DNA of 64,000 bases from Arthrobacter sp. SLBN-83 (lineage in GTDB: Bacteria > Actinomycetota > Actinomycetes > Actinomycetales > Micrococcaceae). Below, one piece after another: positions 25,404-33,623 of the stretch (within the stretch, counting starts at the first letter, position 1; each line of letters begins with the position of its first letter). The position numbers and the translations under genes were made by a program. The notes beneath the pieces were generated by a model that did no database searches, was not told where the DNA came from, and worked only from the letters and a program-made list of their open reading frames with translations. The stretch covers positions 806,001 to 870,000 of the forward strand of contig NZ_VFMX01000001.1 in NCBI RefSeq assembly GCF_006715285.1, in the 5' to 3' direction.

Positions 25404-26305
25404 TGAGTTACCCAGGAGAGCCTTACACCACCGGCGCAAGTGTTGCGGATGAGCGTGCTGCAGCCGCCACCGCAACCGCGGCAGACGCCGCCCAGACGGG
25501 TGCCGCCACGGCGCCCGCTCCGGCACCGGGATGGTCTCCCGCCGGAGTCCGTTCCAGGAACTGGGCGCGTCTGCCCCTTGGCCTGATCATTCCGGCAGCC
25601 CTGCTGGCAGCGTGGCAGCTCGCCTCCACCAGCGGGATGTTCACCGTGGTCCAGCTTCCCCCGCCGGCCATGGTGCTGTCCGCTGCCGGCGAGCTCGTGG
25701 ACCGTGGCGAGCTGGGAACGCACATCGCCATCTCCACCCAGCGGGTCCTCATCGGATTCCTGGTGGGCGCGGCCCTGGGCCTGGTCCTCGGCGCAACCGT
25801 GGGACTGTCCAAACTCGCCGATGCCCTGCTGGCACCCACCATCGGCGCTCTGCGCGCAGTGCCGTCCCTCGCCTGGGTGCCGCTGCTGATCCTGTGGATG
25901 AAGATTGGCGAGGACTCGAAGGTCACGTTGATCATCATCGGCGCCTTCTTCCCGGTGTTCACCACCGTCTCCCTGGCACTGCGGCACGTGGACCGCAACC
26001 TGGTGGAGGCCGCCCGCGCTTTCGGGCTCAAGGGGATCCGGCTGCTGACCACCGTGCAGCTGCCCGCCGTCGTCCCCGCCGTGTTTTCCGGCCTGCGCCT
26101 GGCCCTTGCCCAAGCCTGGCTGTTCCTGGTGGCTGCTGAACTGATCGCGTCCTCCATGGGCCTGGGCTTTCTGCTGACTGACTCGCAGAACAACGGCCGG
26201 ACGGACCGGCTGCTCCTGGCCATCGTGATGCTGGCTGTGATTGGAAAGATTACCGACGCCCTGCTGGGCCTGGCCGAAAGATGGGCGGTGAAACGATGGG
26301 CTTGA
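25403..26305 (+). CDS. ssuC: ABC transporter permease (sulfonate type)
   Basis: 300 residues, six predicted membrane helices, with a non-conserved Ala/Thr-rich cytoplasmic N-terminus of about 50 residues. The EAA loop VEAARAFGLKGIRLLTTVQL-P couples to SsuB. Helix-rich stretches LGLIIPAALLAAWQLA and FLVGAALGLVLGATVG are typical of SsuC. ATG at 25403 overlaps the ssuA stop. Its end overlaps the start of the acetate-CoA ligase gene by 10 bp, binding transport to the metabolic genes downstream. Confidence 0.88.
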   Translation: MSYPGEPYTTGASVADERAAAATATAADAAQTGAATAPAPAPGWSPAGVRSRNWARLPLGLIIPAALLAAWQLASTSGMFTVVQLPPPAMVLSAAGELVDRGELGTHIAISTQRVLIGFLVGAALGLVLGATVGLSKLADALLAPTIGALRAVPSLAWVPLLILWMKIGEDSKVTLIIIGAFFPVFTTVSLALRHVDRNLVEAARAFGLKGIRLLTTVQLPAVVPAVFSGLRLALAQAWLFLVAAELIASSMGLGFLLTDSQNNGRTDRLLLAIVMLAVIGKITDALLGLAERWAVKRWA

Positions 26306-28251
26306 GCACCACCGAAACGTTGGACCTGAACGCAGGGGTGCACCCGGACAACGTTGCTTTCTGGGAGCAGCAGGCGCTGCGCCTCGACTGGGACAGCCCC
26401 TGGCACACGGCGCATCGCTGGATCCCGGCAGATGCCGAGGCGGGCCGCGGCCCGGAAATCACCTGGTTCGAGGGTGGCAAGCTCAACGTGGCCGCCAACT
26501 GCGTGGACCGGCATGTTGCCGCGGGGCGCGGCGATAAGGTGGCCCTCCACTTCGAAGGCGAGCCCGGCGACCGCCGCTCCATCACCTACGCCGAACTCCA
26601 GCGCGAGGTGTCCAAGGCAGCCAACGCCCTCCTGGCCCTGGGCATAACAAAGGGGGACCGGGTGGTCATCTACCTCCCGGTGATCCCCGAAACCATCATC
26701 ATCACCCTCGCCGTGGCCCGCATCGGCGGCATCCACTCGCTGGTGTTCGGCGGCTTCTCGGCGGAGGCACTGAAGTTCCGGGTGGAGGACACCCGCGCCA
26801 AGCTGCTGGTGACCACGGACGGCCAGTTCCGCCGCGGCGTTGCCGTTCCCGTCAAGGACAACGCTGACGCAGCCGTATCCGGCGAGAACGCCATTGAGCA
26901 CGTCCTGGTGGTCAACCGCACCACCCCGGCCGCCGACCTGGCGGCCGTCGCCATGACCGAGGGCCGCGACGTGTGGTGGCACGACGTCGTCGAAACTGCC
27001 TCGGACGTCCACGAGCCGGAGGCGTTCGACGCCGAGACGCCACTGTTCATCATGTACACCTCCGGTACCACCGGCAAGCCCAAGGGCCTGGTGCACACCT
27101 CCGGCGGTTACCTGACGCAGGCGTCGTGGAGCTTTGAGCACTTGTTCAGCAACCCGGATCCGGCCCTGCGGGACCGGGACGTGCACTGGTGCACTGCGGA
27201 CCTGGCCTGGGTCACGGCCCACACCTACGAAATTTACGGGCCGCTGTCCAACGGCGTCACCCAGGTGATCTTCGAGGGCACGCCCAACACCCCGCATCCG
27301 GGCCGGCACTTCGAGATCATCGAACGCTACGGCGTGACGCAGTACTACACCGCGCCCACACTGGTCCGGTCCCTTATGGGCTGGTTCCCCGACGGCGTGC
27401 CGAGCACCTACAATCTCTCTTCCATCCGGCTGCTGGGCACCGTGGGCGAGGCCGTCAACCCCGAGGCCTGGCGCTGGCTGCGGGAGAACGTTGGCGGCGG
27501 CACCGCCCCCATGGTGGACACGTGGTGGCAGTCCGAGACCGGCGCCACCATCCTTTCCCCCGCCCCCACGGACACCAGCTTCAAGCCGGGCTGCGCGGCG
27601 CGCCCGCTTCCCGGCGTCAGCACCAGGATCGTGGACGACGGCGGCAATACCGTTGCGCCCGGCGTCCAGGGAAACATCGTGGTTGACTCCCCCGGGCCTG
27701 CCATCGCGCGGACCGTCTGGGGAAACCCGCGGCGCTACTTCGATTCCTACTGGAGCAAGTATGCGGACCAGGGCTGGTTCCTCGCCGGCGACGGCGCCAA
27801 GTACGATGCCGACGGCGACATCTGGATCCTGGGCCGCGTGGACGACACCCTGAATGTCTCCGGCCACCTGCTCTCCACCATCGAAATTGAGTCCGCCCTG
27901 GTCTCGCACCCGGACGTGGTGGAAGCCGGCGTCTGCCCGGTGGCGGACCCGAAGACCGGGCACGCTGTCGTCGCCTTCGTCGTGCTGAAGGCCGGGGTTT
28001 CCACAAGCTCAACCACCGACGAGCTCAGGAACCACGTGGCCAAGGAGATCGGCCCCATCGCCAAGCCGCGCGACGTCGTCGTAGTCCCTGACGTTCCCAA
28101 GACCCGCAGCGGCAAGATCATGCGCCGGCTGCTCACCCAGCTGTTCGAAGGAGCCCCCCTGGGCGACACCACCTCACTCCAGAACGAGCCGGCCATCGCC
28201 GGCATCCAGGAAGTCCTGCAGCAGCGGGCCCTACCGAAGGAAGAATCATGA
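26296..28251 (+). CDS. Acetate-CoA ligase (AMP-forming), acetyl-CoA synthetase
   Basis: About 651 residues. Adenylate-forming enzyme of the Acs clade: FWEQQALRLDWDSPWHTAHR near the start, the P-loop LFIMYTSGTTGKPKGLVHTS, HWCTADLAWVTAHTYEIYGP, DTWWQSETGATILSP with the acetate-pocket Trp, and the catalytic lysine in KTRSGKIMRRLL near the end. It overlaps ssuC by 10 bp and sfnG by 4 bp, so it is embedded in the SAM-controlled operon, an unusual place for acs. I suggest it re-activates the acetate released by MetY two genes downstream. ATG at 26281 is an alternative start. Confidence 0.9.
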   Translation: MGLSTTETLDLNAGVHPDNVAFWEQQALRLDWDSPWHTAHRWIPADAEAGRGPEITWFEGGKLNVAANCVDRHVAAGRGDKVALHFEGEPGDRRSITYAELQREVSKAANALLALGITKGDRVVIYLPVIPETIIITLAVARIGGIHSLVFGGFSAEALKFRVEDTRAKLLVTTDGQFRRGVAVPVKDNADAAVSGENAIEHVLVVNRTTPAADLAAVAMTEGRDVWWHDVVETASDVHEPEAFDAETPLFIMYTSGTTGKPKGLVHTSGGYLTQASWSFEHLFSNPDPALRDRDVHWCTADLAWVTAHTYEIYGPLSNGVTQVIFEGTPNTPHPGRHFEIIERYGVTQYYTAPTLVRSLMGWFPDGVPSTYNLSSIRLLGTVGEAVNPEAWRWLRENVGGGTAPMVDTWWQSETGATILSPAPTDTSFKPGCAARPLPGVSTRIVDDGGNTVAPGVQGNIVVDSPGPAIARTVWGNPRRYFDSYWSKYADQGWFLAGDGAKYDADGDIWILGRVDDTLNVSGHLLSTIEIESALVSHPDVVEAGVCPVADPKTGHAVVAFVVLKAGVSTSSTTDELRNHVAKEIGPIAKPRDVVVVPDVPKTRSGKIMRRLLTQLFEGAPLGDTTSLQNEPAIAGIQEVLQQRALPKEES

Positions 28252-29441
28252 CAGACATCAGCAACGTCGCACGTCTCTCCGAACCGCTCAAGTTCGCCTA
28301 CTGGGTGCCCAATGTCTCCGGCGGCCTGGTGGTATCCACCATCGAACAGCGCACCGGCTGGGACTTCGACTACAACAAGAAGCTGGCGCGCATCGCGGAG
28401 GAGTCGGGCTTCGAATACGCCCTGACCCAGACCCGCTACGCCGCCTCCTATGGGGCGGACAAGCAGCACGAGGCAACCTCGTTCAGCCTGGCCCTGCTGG
28501 TCGCAACCGAGCGGCTCAAGGTGATCGCCGCCGTCCACCCCGGCATGTGGCACCCCGGCGTGCTGGCGAAGTACATCATCACCGCGGACCACATTTCCAA
28601 CGGCCGCGCAGCCGTCAACATCGTCTCCGGCTGGCTGAAGAGTGAGTTCACCAACTTCGGCCTGGAGTGGCTGGAGCACGACGAGCGCTACGTCCGCACC
28701 GAGGAATTCATCAACGTGCTGCGAGGCCTGTGGACCGAGCAGGAATACAGCCAGTCCGGCAAGTACTACAACATCACCGACTTCACGCTGAACCCCGCCC
28801 CGGTGGACGTTCCGGGCCGCGCCCACCCCGAGATCTTCTTCGGCGGCAACTCGACCGCGGCCCAGGCCACCGCCGGCCGCGTGGCGGACTGGTACTTCTC
28901 CAACGGCAAGGACCTGGAGGGCTTCAAGGAGAACATCGCCGGCGTCGTCGCATCAGCCGGTGAGGCACGCCGTGGCACTCCAGGACAGCTGGCCGCGCCC
29001 CGGTTCGGGCTGAACGGCTTCGTCATCGCCCGCGACTCCGAGAAGGAAGCGCGGGACACCCTGCGCGAGATCGTGGAGAAGGCACACAAGCCGGCCGTCC
29101 AGGGTTTCCGGGACGCGGTCCAGGAAGCCGGTGCGTCCACCAAGGATGGCAAGGGCATGTGGGCGGACTCCACGTTCGAGGACCTGATCCAGTACAACGA
29201 CGGCTTCAAGACCCAGCTGATCGGCACTCCCGAGCAGATCGCCGAACGGATCGTTGAATACAAGAAGATCGGCGTGAACCTGTTCCTCACCTGCTACCTG
29301 CACTTCCAGGAGGAGGTGGCGGCGTTCGGCCGGGACATCCTGCCGATCGTCCGCGAACTGGAAGCAGACCTGGCCCGGAAGAACGGCACGGAACTCGATT
29401 TGTCCGGCACCCCGGTTGCTGCAGAGGCGGTGGCTGCCTGA
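28248..29441 (+). CDS. sfnG: Dimethyl sulfone monooxygenase SfnG
   Basis: 397 residues. FMNH2-dependent luciferase-like monooxygenase that turns dimethyl sulfone into methanesulfinate plus formaldehyde. The start LKFAYWVPNVSGGLVVSTIE and the segments VVSGWLKSEF (general form AVN.VSGW) and EWLEHDERYVRTEEFI follow SfnG closely. The bacterial luciferase fold is complete. It needs a flavin reductase, and none is in this operon; the one at 45230 is a possible distant partner. Overlaps of 4 bp (acs) and 1 bp (metY) indicate strict co-expression. Confidence 0.9.
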   Translation: MTDISNVARLSEPLKFAYWVPNVSGGLVVSTIEQRTGWDFDYNKKLARIAEESGFEYALTQTRYAASYGADKQHEATSFSLALLVATERLKVIAAVHPGMWHPGVLAKYIITADHISNGRAAVNIVSGWLKSEFTNFGLEWLEHDERYVRTEEFINVLRGLWTEQEYSQSGKYYNITDFTLNPAPVDVPGRAHPEIFFGGNSTAAQATAGRVADWYFSNGKDLEGFKENIAGVVASAGEARRGTPGQLAAPRFGLNGFVIARDSEKEARDTLREIVEKAHKPAVQGFRDAVQEAGASTKDGKGMWADSTFEDLIQYNDGFKTQLIGTPEQIAERIVEYKKIGVNLFLTCYLHFQEEVAAFGRDILPIVRELEADLARKNGTELDLSGTPVAAEAVAA

Positions 29442-30787
29442 TGGCTGAGCGTAGTTTCGGTTTCCGCACCCGCGCCCTGCACGCCGGCGGCACTCCCGAC
29501 GCCGAGCACGGTGCCCGCGCCGTCCCGATTTACCAGACCACGTCCTTCGTCTTCAAGGACACCAACGACGCCGCCAACCTGTTCGCACTGCAGAAGTACG
29601 GCAACATCTACTCCCGCATTGGCAATCCCACTGTTGCGGCCTTTGAGGAGCGCATCGCGTCCCTGGAAGGCGGCATCGGAGCGGTTGCGACGTCGTCGGG
29701 CATGGCCGCGGAGTTCATCACCTTCGCCGCGCTGACCCAGGCCGGCGACCACATCGTGGCCGCCTCCCAGCTGTACGGCGGCACGGTGACCCAGCTGGAC
29801 GTGACCCTCCGCCGGTTCGGCGTGGACACCACGTTCGTCCCCGGCACGGATCCCGCGGATTATGCCGCGGCTGTCCGGGACAACACCAAGGCGATCTTCG
29901 TGGAGGTGGTGGCCAACCCGTCGTCGGAGGTCCAGGACCTGGCGGGGTTGGCAAAGGTGGCGCACGACGCCGGCATCCCCCTGGTGGTCGACGCCACCTT
30001 GAGCACGCCGTACCTTGTCCGGCCCATCGAACACGGCGCCGACATCGTGATCCACTCCGCCACGAAGTTCCTGGGCGGCCACGGCACCACGCTGGGCGGC
30101 GTGGTGGTGGAAAGCGGCCGGTTCAACTGGGGCAACGGCAAGTTCCCCACCATGACCGAGCCGGTGGCTTCCTACGGCAACGTCTCCTGGTGGGGCAACT
30201 TCGGCGAGTACGGTTTCCTCACCAAGCTCCGCTCCGAACAGCTGCGGGACATCGGCCCGGCCCTTTCGCCGCAGTCGGCGTTCCAGCTGCTCCAGGGTGT
30301 TGAAACCCTGCCGCAGCGGCTCGATGAACACCTGAAGAACGCACAGGCCGTGGCCGAATGGTTGGAAAACGATGACCGGGTGGCCTACGTCAACTACTCC
30401 GGTCTGCCGTCGCACCCGCACTTCGAACGGGCACGCAAGTACCTGCCGCAGGGCCCCGGATCGGTGTTCTCCTTCGGGGTCAAGGGCGGGCGCGCTGCCG
30501 GGCAGAAGTTCATCGAGTCCCTGCAGCTGGCATCGCACCTCGCAAACGTGGGCGACTCCCGTACCCTGGTGATCCACCCCGGCTCCACCACCCACCAGCA
30601 GCTCAGCGCGGCCCAGCTCGAATCGGCGGGTGTGCCGGAGGACCTGGTCCGCATCTCAGTTGGCCTTGAGGATATTGAGGACATCCTGTGGGACCTGGAC
30701 CAGGCCCTCACCGAGGCGTCCAAAGCAGTGCCCGGAGCCGTTTCTGAAGAACCCGCAGAAGCCTGCACGATCGGAGCAAACGCATGA
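29441..30787 (+). CDS. metY: O-acetylhomoserine sulfhydrylase (aminocarboxypropyltransferase)
   Basis: 448 residues. PLP enzyme that joins O-acetylhomoserine with sulfide to give homocysteine and acetate; some also accept methanethiol. Clear MetY features: TRALHAGG, VPIYQTTSFVF, YSRIGNPTVAAFEERIA, the PLP lysine in IHSATKFLGGHGT, and VIHPGSTTHQQL. Its length (longer than MetB/MetC) and the FEYGFL-type insert fit MetY. It starts 1 bp inside sfnG and overlaps the CoA-binding gene by 4 bp. Repression by SAM through the riboswitch at 23229 is expected for methionine synthesis. Confidence 0.93.
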   Translation: MAERSFGFRTRALHAGGTPDAEHGARAVPIYQTTSFVFKDTNDAANLFALQKYGNIYSRIGNPTVAAFEERIASLEGGIGAVATSSGMAAEFITFAALTQAGDHIVAASQLYGGTVTQLDVTLRRFGVDTTFVPGTDPADYAAAVRDNTKAIFVEVVANPSSEVQDLAGLAKVAHDAGIPLVVDATLSTPYLVRPIEHGADIVIHSATKFLGGHGTTLGGVVVESGRFNWGNGKFPTMTEPVASYGNVSWWGNFGEYGFLTKLRSEQLRDIGPALSPQSAFQLLQGVETLPQRLDEHLKNAQAVAEWLENDDRVAYVNYSGLPSHPHFERARKYLPQGPGSVFSFGVKGGRAAGQKFIESLQLASHLANVGDSRTLVIHPGSTTHQQLSAAQLESAGVPEDLVRISVGLEDIEDILWDLDQALTEASKAVPGAVSEEPAEACTIGANA

Positions 30788-31278
30788 GCACCGCCGAACG
30801 TACCTGGACTGGCCCGTCCGCACCGGAGCGGCTCTCCCTTCTCCGGCAGGCGAAGTCCATTGCGATCGTTGGCGCGTCTGACAAGCCGTCCCGCGCCAGC
30901 TACTTTGTGGCCACCTACCTGCTGTCCTCCACGCGCTACAAGGTGTACTTCGTCAACCCGGTGGTCAAGGAGATCCTGGGCCAGCCCACCTACGCCTCAC
31001 TGGCGGACCTGCCGGAAAGCCCGGACATTGTTGACGTGTTCCGCAAGCACGACGACCTTCCCGGTGTCCTTGACGAGGCAGTGGCCGCGGGTGCCAAGAC
31101 GCTCTGGCTTCAGCTGGGCTCATGGCATGAAGGCGTGGCAGCAGCCGCGGAAGCCGCGGGGCTCAATGTGGTGATGGACCGCTGCGTGAAGATCGAGCAC
31201 GCGCGCTTCCATGGCGGACTTCACCTGGCCGGTTTCGATACCGGCGTGGTTTCCTCCAAGCGCCAGGTCCTGGCGTAA
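30784..31278 (+). CDS. CoA-binding protein (YccU-like), paralogue 2
   Basis: 164 residues, last gene of the SAM-controlled operon. CoA_binding Rossmann fold: SIAIVGASDKPSRASYFVAT, YFVNPVVKEILGQPTYASL, DIVDVFRKHDDLPGVLDEAV, TLWLQLGSWHE and LNVVMDRCVKIEHARF. Related to the divergent gene at 22656 but with its own N- and C-terminal extensions. Immediate coupling to metY (4-bp overlap) points to a role near homocysteine synthesis or acetyl-CoA handling; none is proven. Confidence 0.85.
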   Translation: MSTAERTWTGPSAPERLSLLRQAKSIAIVGASDKPSRASYFVATYLLSSTRYKVYFVNPVVKEILGQPTYASLADLPESPDIVDVFRKHDDLPGVLDEAVAAGAKTLWLQLGSWHEGVAAAAEAAGLNVVMDRCVKIEHARFHGGLHLAGFDTGVVSSKRQVLA

Positions 31279-31295
31279 CGCATCCCTTCGAATAG

Positions 31296-31329
31296 CGAAA
31301 GCGGGCCCGTTGGCACGGGCCCGCTTTCG
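31296..31329 (+). terminator. Terminator of the SAM-controlled operon
   Basis: CGAAAGCGGGCCCG pairs perfectly with CGGGCCCGCTTTCG around a 6-nt loop, followed by TCTTAA. It starts 17 nt after the last stop codon and faces the minus-strand anti-sigma gene, so it may work both ways. Confidence 0.85.
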
Positions 31330-31338
31330 TCTTAACGG

Positions 31339-32223
31339 CTATTTGGCCGGGGAGGCGCCCTTCTGCGCGTTGCCCGGGCTTCCGCCCTGTGTCTGGCTTT
31401 GGGGCTGACCCTGCCCCGCATTGCCCGTGGAGCCTCCCGGCTTCTGCGCGCCGGCAGCCGTTGGGCCTGGTGCCCCGGCTGGAGTGCTGGCTGCAGGGGG
31501 TTCAGCCTTCGCCGCTCCCTGCGAGCCCGGTGCTGCCGGAACTCCATCGCCGGCCGGTCCGGCGGTGTCCTTTGCGCTGCCTGACCCATTGCCCTGTGCA
31601 GGTATCCCGGGTGCACCGTTCCCCCCGCACTTCGCTGGACCGGTTTCGGCGTCGTGCCTCAGCGGGGCGGTGCATGGCGGGAAGTTTCCGGAAAGGCCTG
31701 CAGGACCCCGCAGGAGCCGGGAGGCAAGATTCGTGGGGTCGGCAGCCCCGCCGGGAGCAGCGGTCGATGCTGGCTCACCGTCCGCCGCCACTTCAGGGGC
31801 ACGGTAACCTGCACGTGTGCCCCCGGCACCTTCCCCGGCGGCGGACGCGTCCGCGGCCGGCCGGCTCCACGGCGCCCATTCCTCCAGCAGTTGCCTGATG
31901 GCGTTGCCCTCAGGGGCGGTGGTGCTGGCAGCAACCCCGCCGACGCCGAGTCCCATCCCGGCCACCAGCACCAGGCCCAGCGCCGTGGGGCGGTGGCGGC
32001 GGCGACGGCGGGCAAGTTCGTCCCGCGGCGGGACCACTGGCTGCTCCTGCGGCTCACCTGCAGTAAGCAATGCGGCCAGCTCCCCGGTGGGAGCGGGTAC
32101 GGGCAGCGATGCCATGGTGCCCAGCGAGAGCAGGGCGTCACGGAGTTCCGCGTCCTGGCCGCAGCCCGCGTCCTGGAGCATGTCGTCCACAAGGGCGGCG
32201 AGGTTATCCGAGGCGGATGTCAT
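31339..32223 (-). CDS. Membrane protein paired with ECF sigma factor, probable anti-sigma factor
   Basis: 294 residues. A short acidic cytoplasmic part (LAALVDDMLQDAGCG) is followed by a basic stop (RRRRRH), one membrane helix (TALGLVLVAGMGLGVGGVAA) and an extracytoplasmic tail of about 200 residues rich in Pro, Ala, Gly and Gln. No HxxxCxxC zinc anti-sigma motif is visible. The role as anti-sigma is inferred from the 4-bp overlap with the sigma gene and the one-helix layout. The tail has a cysteine pair (FPPCTAPLRHDAETGPAKC) that could form a disulfide outside the cell. Confidence 0.7.
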   Translation of the reverse strand: MTSASDNLAALVDDMLQDAGCGQDAELRDALLSLGTMASLPVPAPTGELAALLTAGEPQEQPVVPPRDELARRRRRHRPTALGLVLVAGMGLGVGGVAASTTAPEGNAIRQLLEEWAPWSRPAADASAAGEGAGGTRAGYRAPEVAADGEPASTAAPGGAADPTNLASRLLRGPAGLSGNFPPCTAPLRHDAETGPAKCGGNGAPGIPAQGNGSGSAKDTAGPAGDGVPAAPGSQGAAKAEPPAASTPAGAPGPTAAGAQKPGGSTGNAGQGQPQSQTQGGSPGNAQKGASPAK

Positions 32224-32771
32224 GGCGTGAGATACTCCTTCACTGCCTTAAGTTCCCGGAGTTTGAGCAAGGCGCGCCGCTGGAGTTGTTTTACCGCACC
32301 GGCGCTCTTATCCATGGCTTCCGCTGTCTGTTCTATGGAAAGGCCGCCCACCAGCCGAAGCGACAGCACTTCCCGCTGGTCCTGGGGCAGTCCGTCCAGC
32401 AGCCCAAGGACTTCCCGGGGCGAGATGCGCTGCAGGGCTTCCTTCTCCGCAGAGGTATCTTCGCGCTGGTCGAGTTCGGGCTCGAAGGACAGCTTGGCGG
32501 GAGTACGGCTCTGGCGGCGGTGGTCATCCACCATCCGGGCGTGGGCAACGGAAAAGATGAATGTCTTAAGCCCGGCTTCTCCTCCATGGACGGTGTCGAG
32601 CCTGGGCAGCACCGAAAGGAACACTTCCTGCATGGCGGCCTCCGGATCCTCGACTCCCCGGGCGGTGAGATAGCCCAGTACCTGTGATGCGTATGTCCTG
32701 TAGACGAGGCTGAAGGCAGCGGTACCGGAAACTGGTTGCTCCGGAGCCTCGTCTGTGTGTGCATCGGTCAC
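32220..32771 (-). CDS. ECF-type RNA polymerase sigma factor
   Basis: About 183 residues from a GTG at 32771 with GGAAAG upstream; a TTG at 32807 would add 12. Region 2 is FSLVYRTYASQVLGYLTARG through IFSVAHARMVDDHRRQ, region 4 is VLGLLDGLPQDQREVLSLRL with the helix-turn-helix GLSIEQTAEAMDKSAGAVKQ. It directs RNA polymerase to an unknown regulon. It is cotranscribed with the membrane protein downstream, the usual sigma/anti-sigma order. No clear autoregulated promoter was found upstream. Confidence 0.9.
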   Translation of the reverse strand: MTDAHTDEAPEQPVSGTAAFSLVYRTYASQVLGYLTARGVEDPEAAMQEVFLSVLPRLDTVHGGEAGLKTFIFSVAHARMVDDHRRQSRTPAKLSFEPELDQREDTSAEKEALQRISPREVLGLLDGLPQDQREVLSLRLVGGLSIEQTAEAMDKSAGAVKQLQRRALLKLRELKAVKEYLTP

Positions 32772-32943
32772 TGACGTAGTGCTTTCCGTCAAAGAGGGTG
32801 TTGGCAAGGCAAGCGCTCAGTACATCCGGAACGCTGGCCCCACTCTACCCTCCGGTAACCAACCTGCCGGAACGCCACGGTGCCGGGGTACGGGCCGGTG
32901 CGGAGTGAGGCCGGGGAAGCTACCCACGGGGAAAGATAAAAGA

Positions 32944-32983
32944 GCCGGCCTGGAACGTGATGGGGGACAGGTTCCAGACCGGC
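32944..32983 (-). terminator. Terminator of the YegP-like gene
   Basis: In the minus direction GCCGGTCTGGAAC pairs with GTTCCAGGCCGGC (one mismatch) and is followed by TCTTTTATC. It lies 71 nt beyond the stop codon at 33054. Confidence 0.8.
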
Positions 32984-33053
32984 ACTTCATAGGGGTAATC
33001 GCCAACGCTGCCGCAAGGGTTACGCGTTTTCAGAAAAACTTCCAAAAGTTTTT

Positions 33054-33446
33054 TCAGCGGGCTGCTGCCCTGGTCCACCGCGGGGACGTGGCCTGCCGCC
33101 GGGGCGACTTGGCCGGCGCGAATGCGTGCAGCCTGGCGGGCATGCGCTCTTCGCCGCAGACGGGTACGACGGCGGCCGGCGGCTCCGCGGCACTGGCGGC
33201 AGCTTCCGCAGCGGGCGGGGTTCCGGGACGGTTTACCGCTCCGCCGGGACGGGTCACGGCTCCAGCCGGGCACAGGTCGGTGACCAGGCCTGTGCCGGCA
33301 CATTCCCGTACCGCGGCGATCCCGGCTGCCACCGATGCTTTATCTTCGTACGGACCGGAGATCGCGACGACTGCTCCGTCAGGGGCCAGGAGCCGGAACC
33401 GAAAGAAGGAATCGGCGTCGATGAATGCTTCGAATTTTCCGGCCAT
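33054..33446 (-). CDS. YegP/DUF1508 family protein with long Ala/Pro tail
   Basis: 130 residues from the ATG at 33446 (AAGGAAGG upstream); the longer frame to 33581 has no support. The first 60 residues (GKFEAFIDADSFFRFRLLAP, DGAVVAISGPYEDKASVAAG) match one DUF1508 repeat, a small beta-alpha module that is usually duplicated in YegP. Here a single copy is followed by about 70 residues of low-complexity Ala/Pro sequence ending in a basic patch (KSPRRQATSPRW). Function unknown; single gene with own terminator. Confidence 0.7.
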   Translation of the reverse strand: MAGKFEAFIDADSFFRFRLLAPDGAVVAISGPYEDKASVAAGIAAVRECAGTGLVTDLCPAGAVTRPGGAVNRPGTPPAAEAAASAAEPPAAVVPVCGEERMPARLHAFAPAKSPRRQATSPRWTRAAAR

Positions 33447-33563
33447 GACAGTCCTTCCTTGGGCACCAGGGGGTACTACCGAGTGTGGCTGCCGCGCCAA
33501 CCGCCTCACAAGACCGGGAGCGTTAAGCCTGTGTAAATTGCTTCCACCCCAGTCCCAAAGCAA

Positions 33564-33595
33564 ACGGCAGGCCACCCGCAAGGGTGGCCTGCCGT
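33564..33595 (-). terminator. Terminator of purA
   Basis: ACGGCAGGCCACCC pairs perfectly with GGGTGGCCTGCCGT around GCAA, 28 nt after the purA stop codon; the minus-strand tail is TTGCTTTGG. Confidence 0.85.
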
Positions 33596-33623
33596 CGTCG
33601 TCATCCTGCGCTCGCCGCGCAGG

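Noticed and set aside
25423-27963. 846-codon open frame on the minus strand across ssuC and the acetate-CoA ligase gene
   Set aside because: It is the antisense shadow of two well-supported genes in GC-rich DNA; the translation has no domain and reads as Gly/Val/Arg/His-rich noise.
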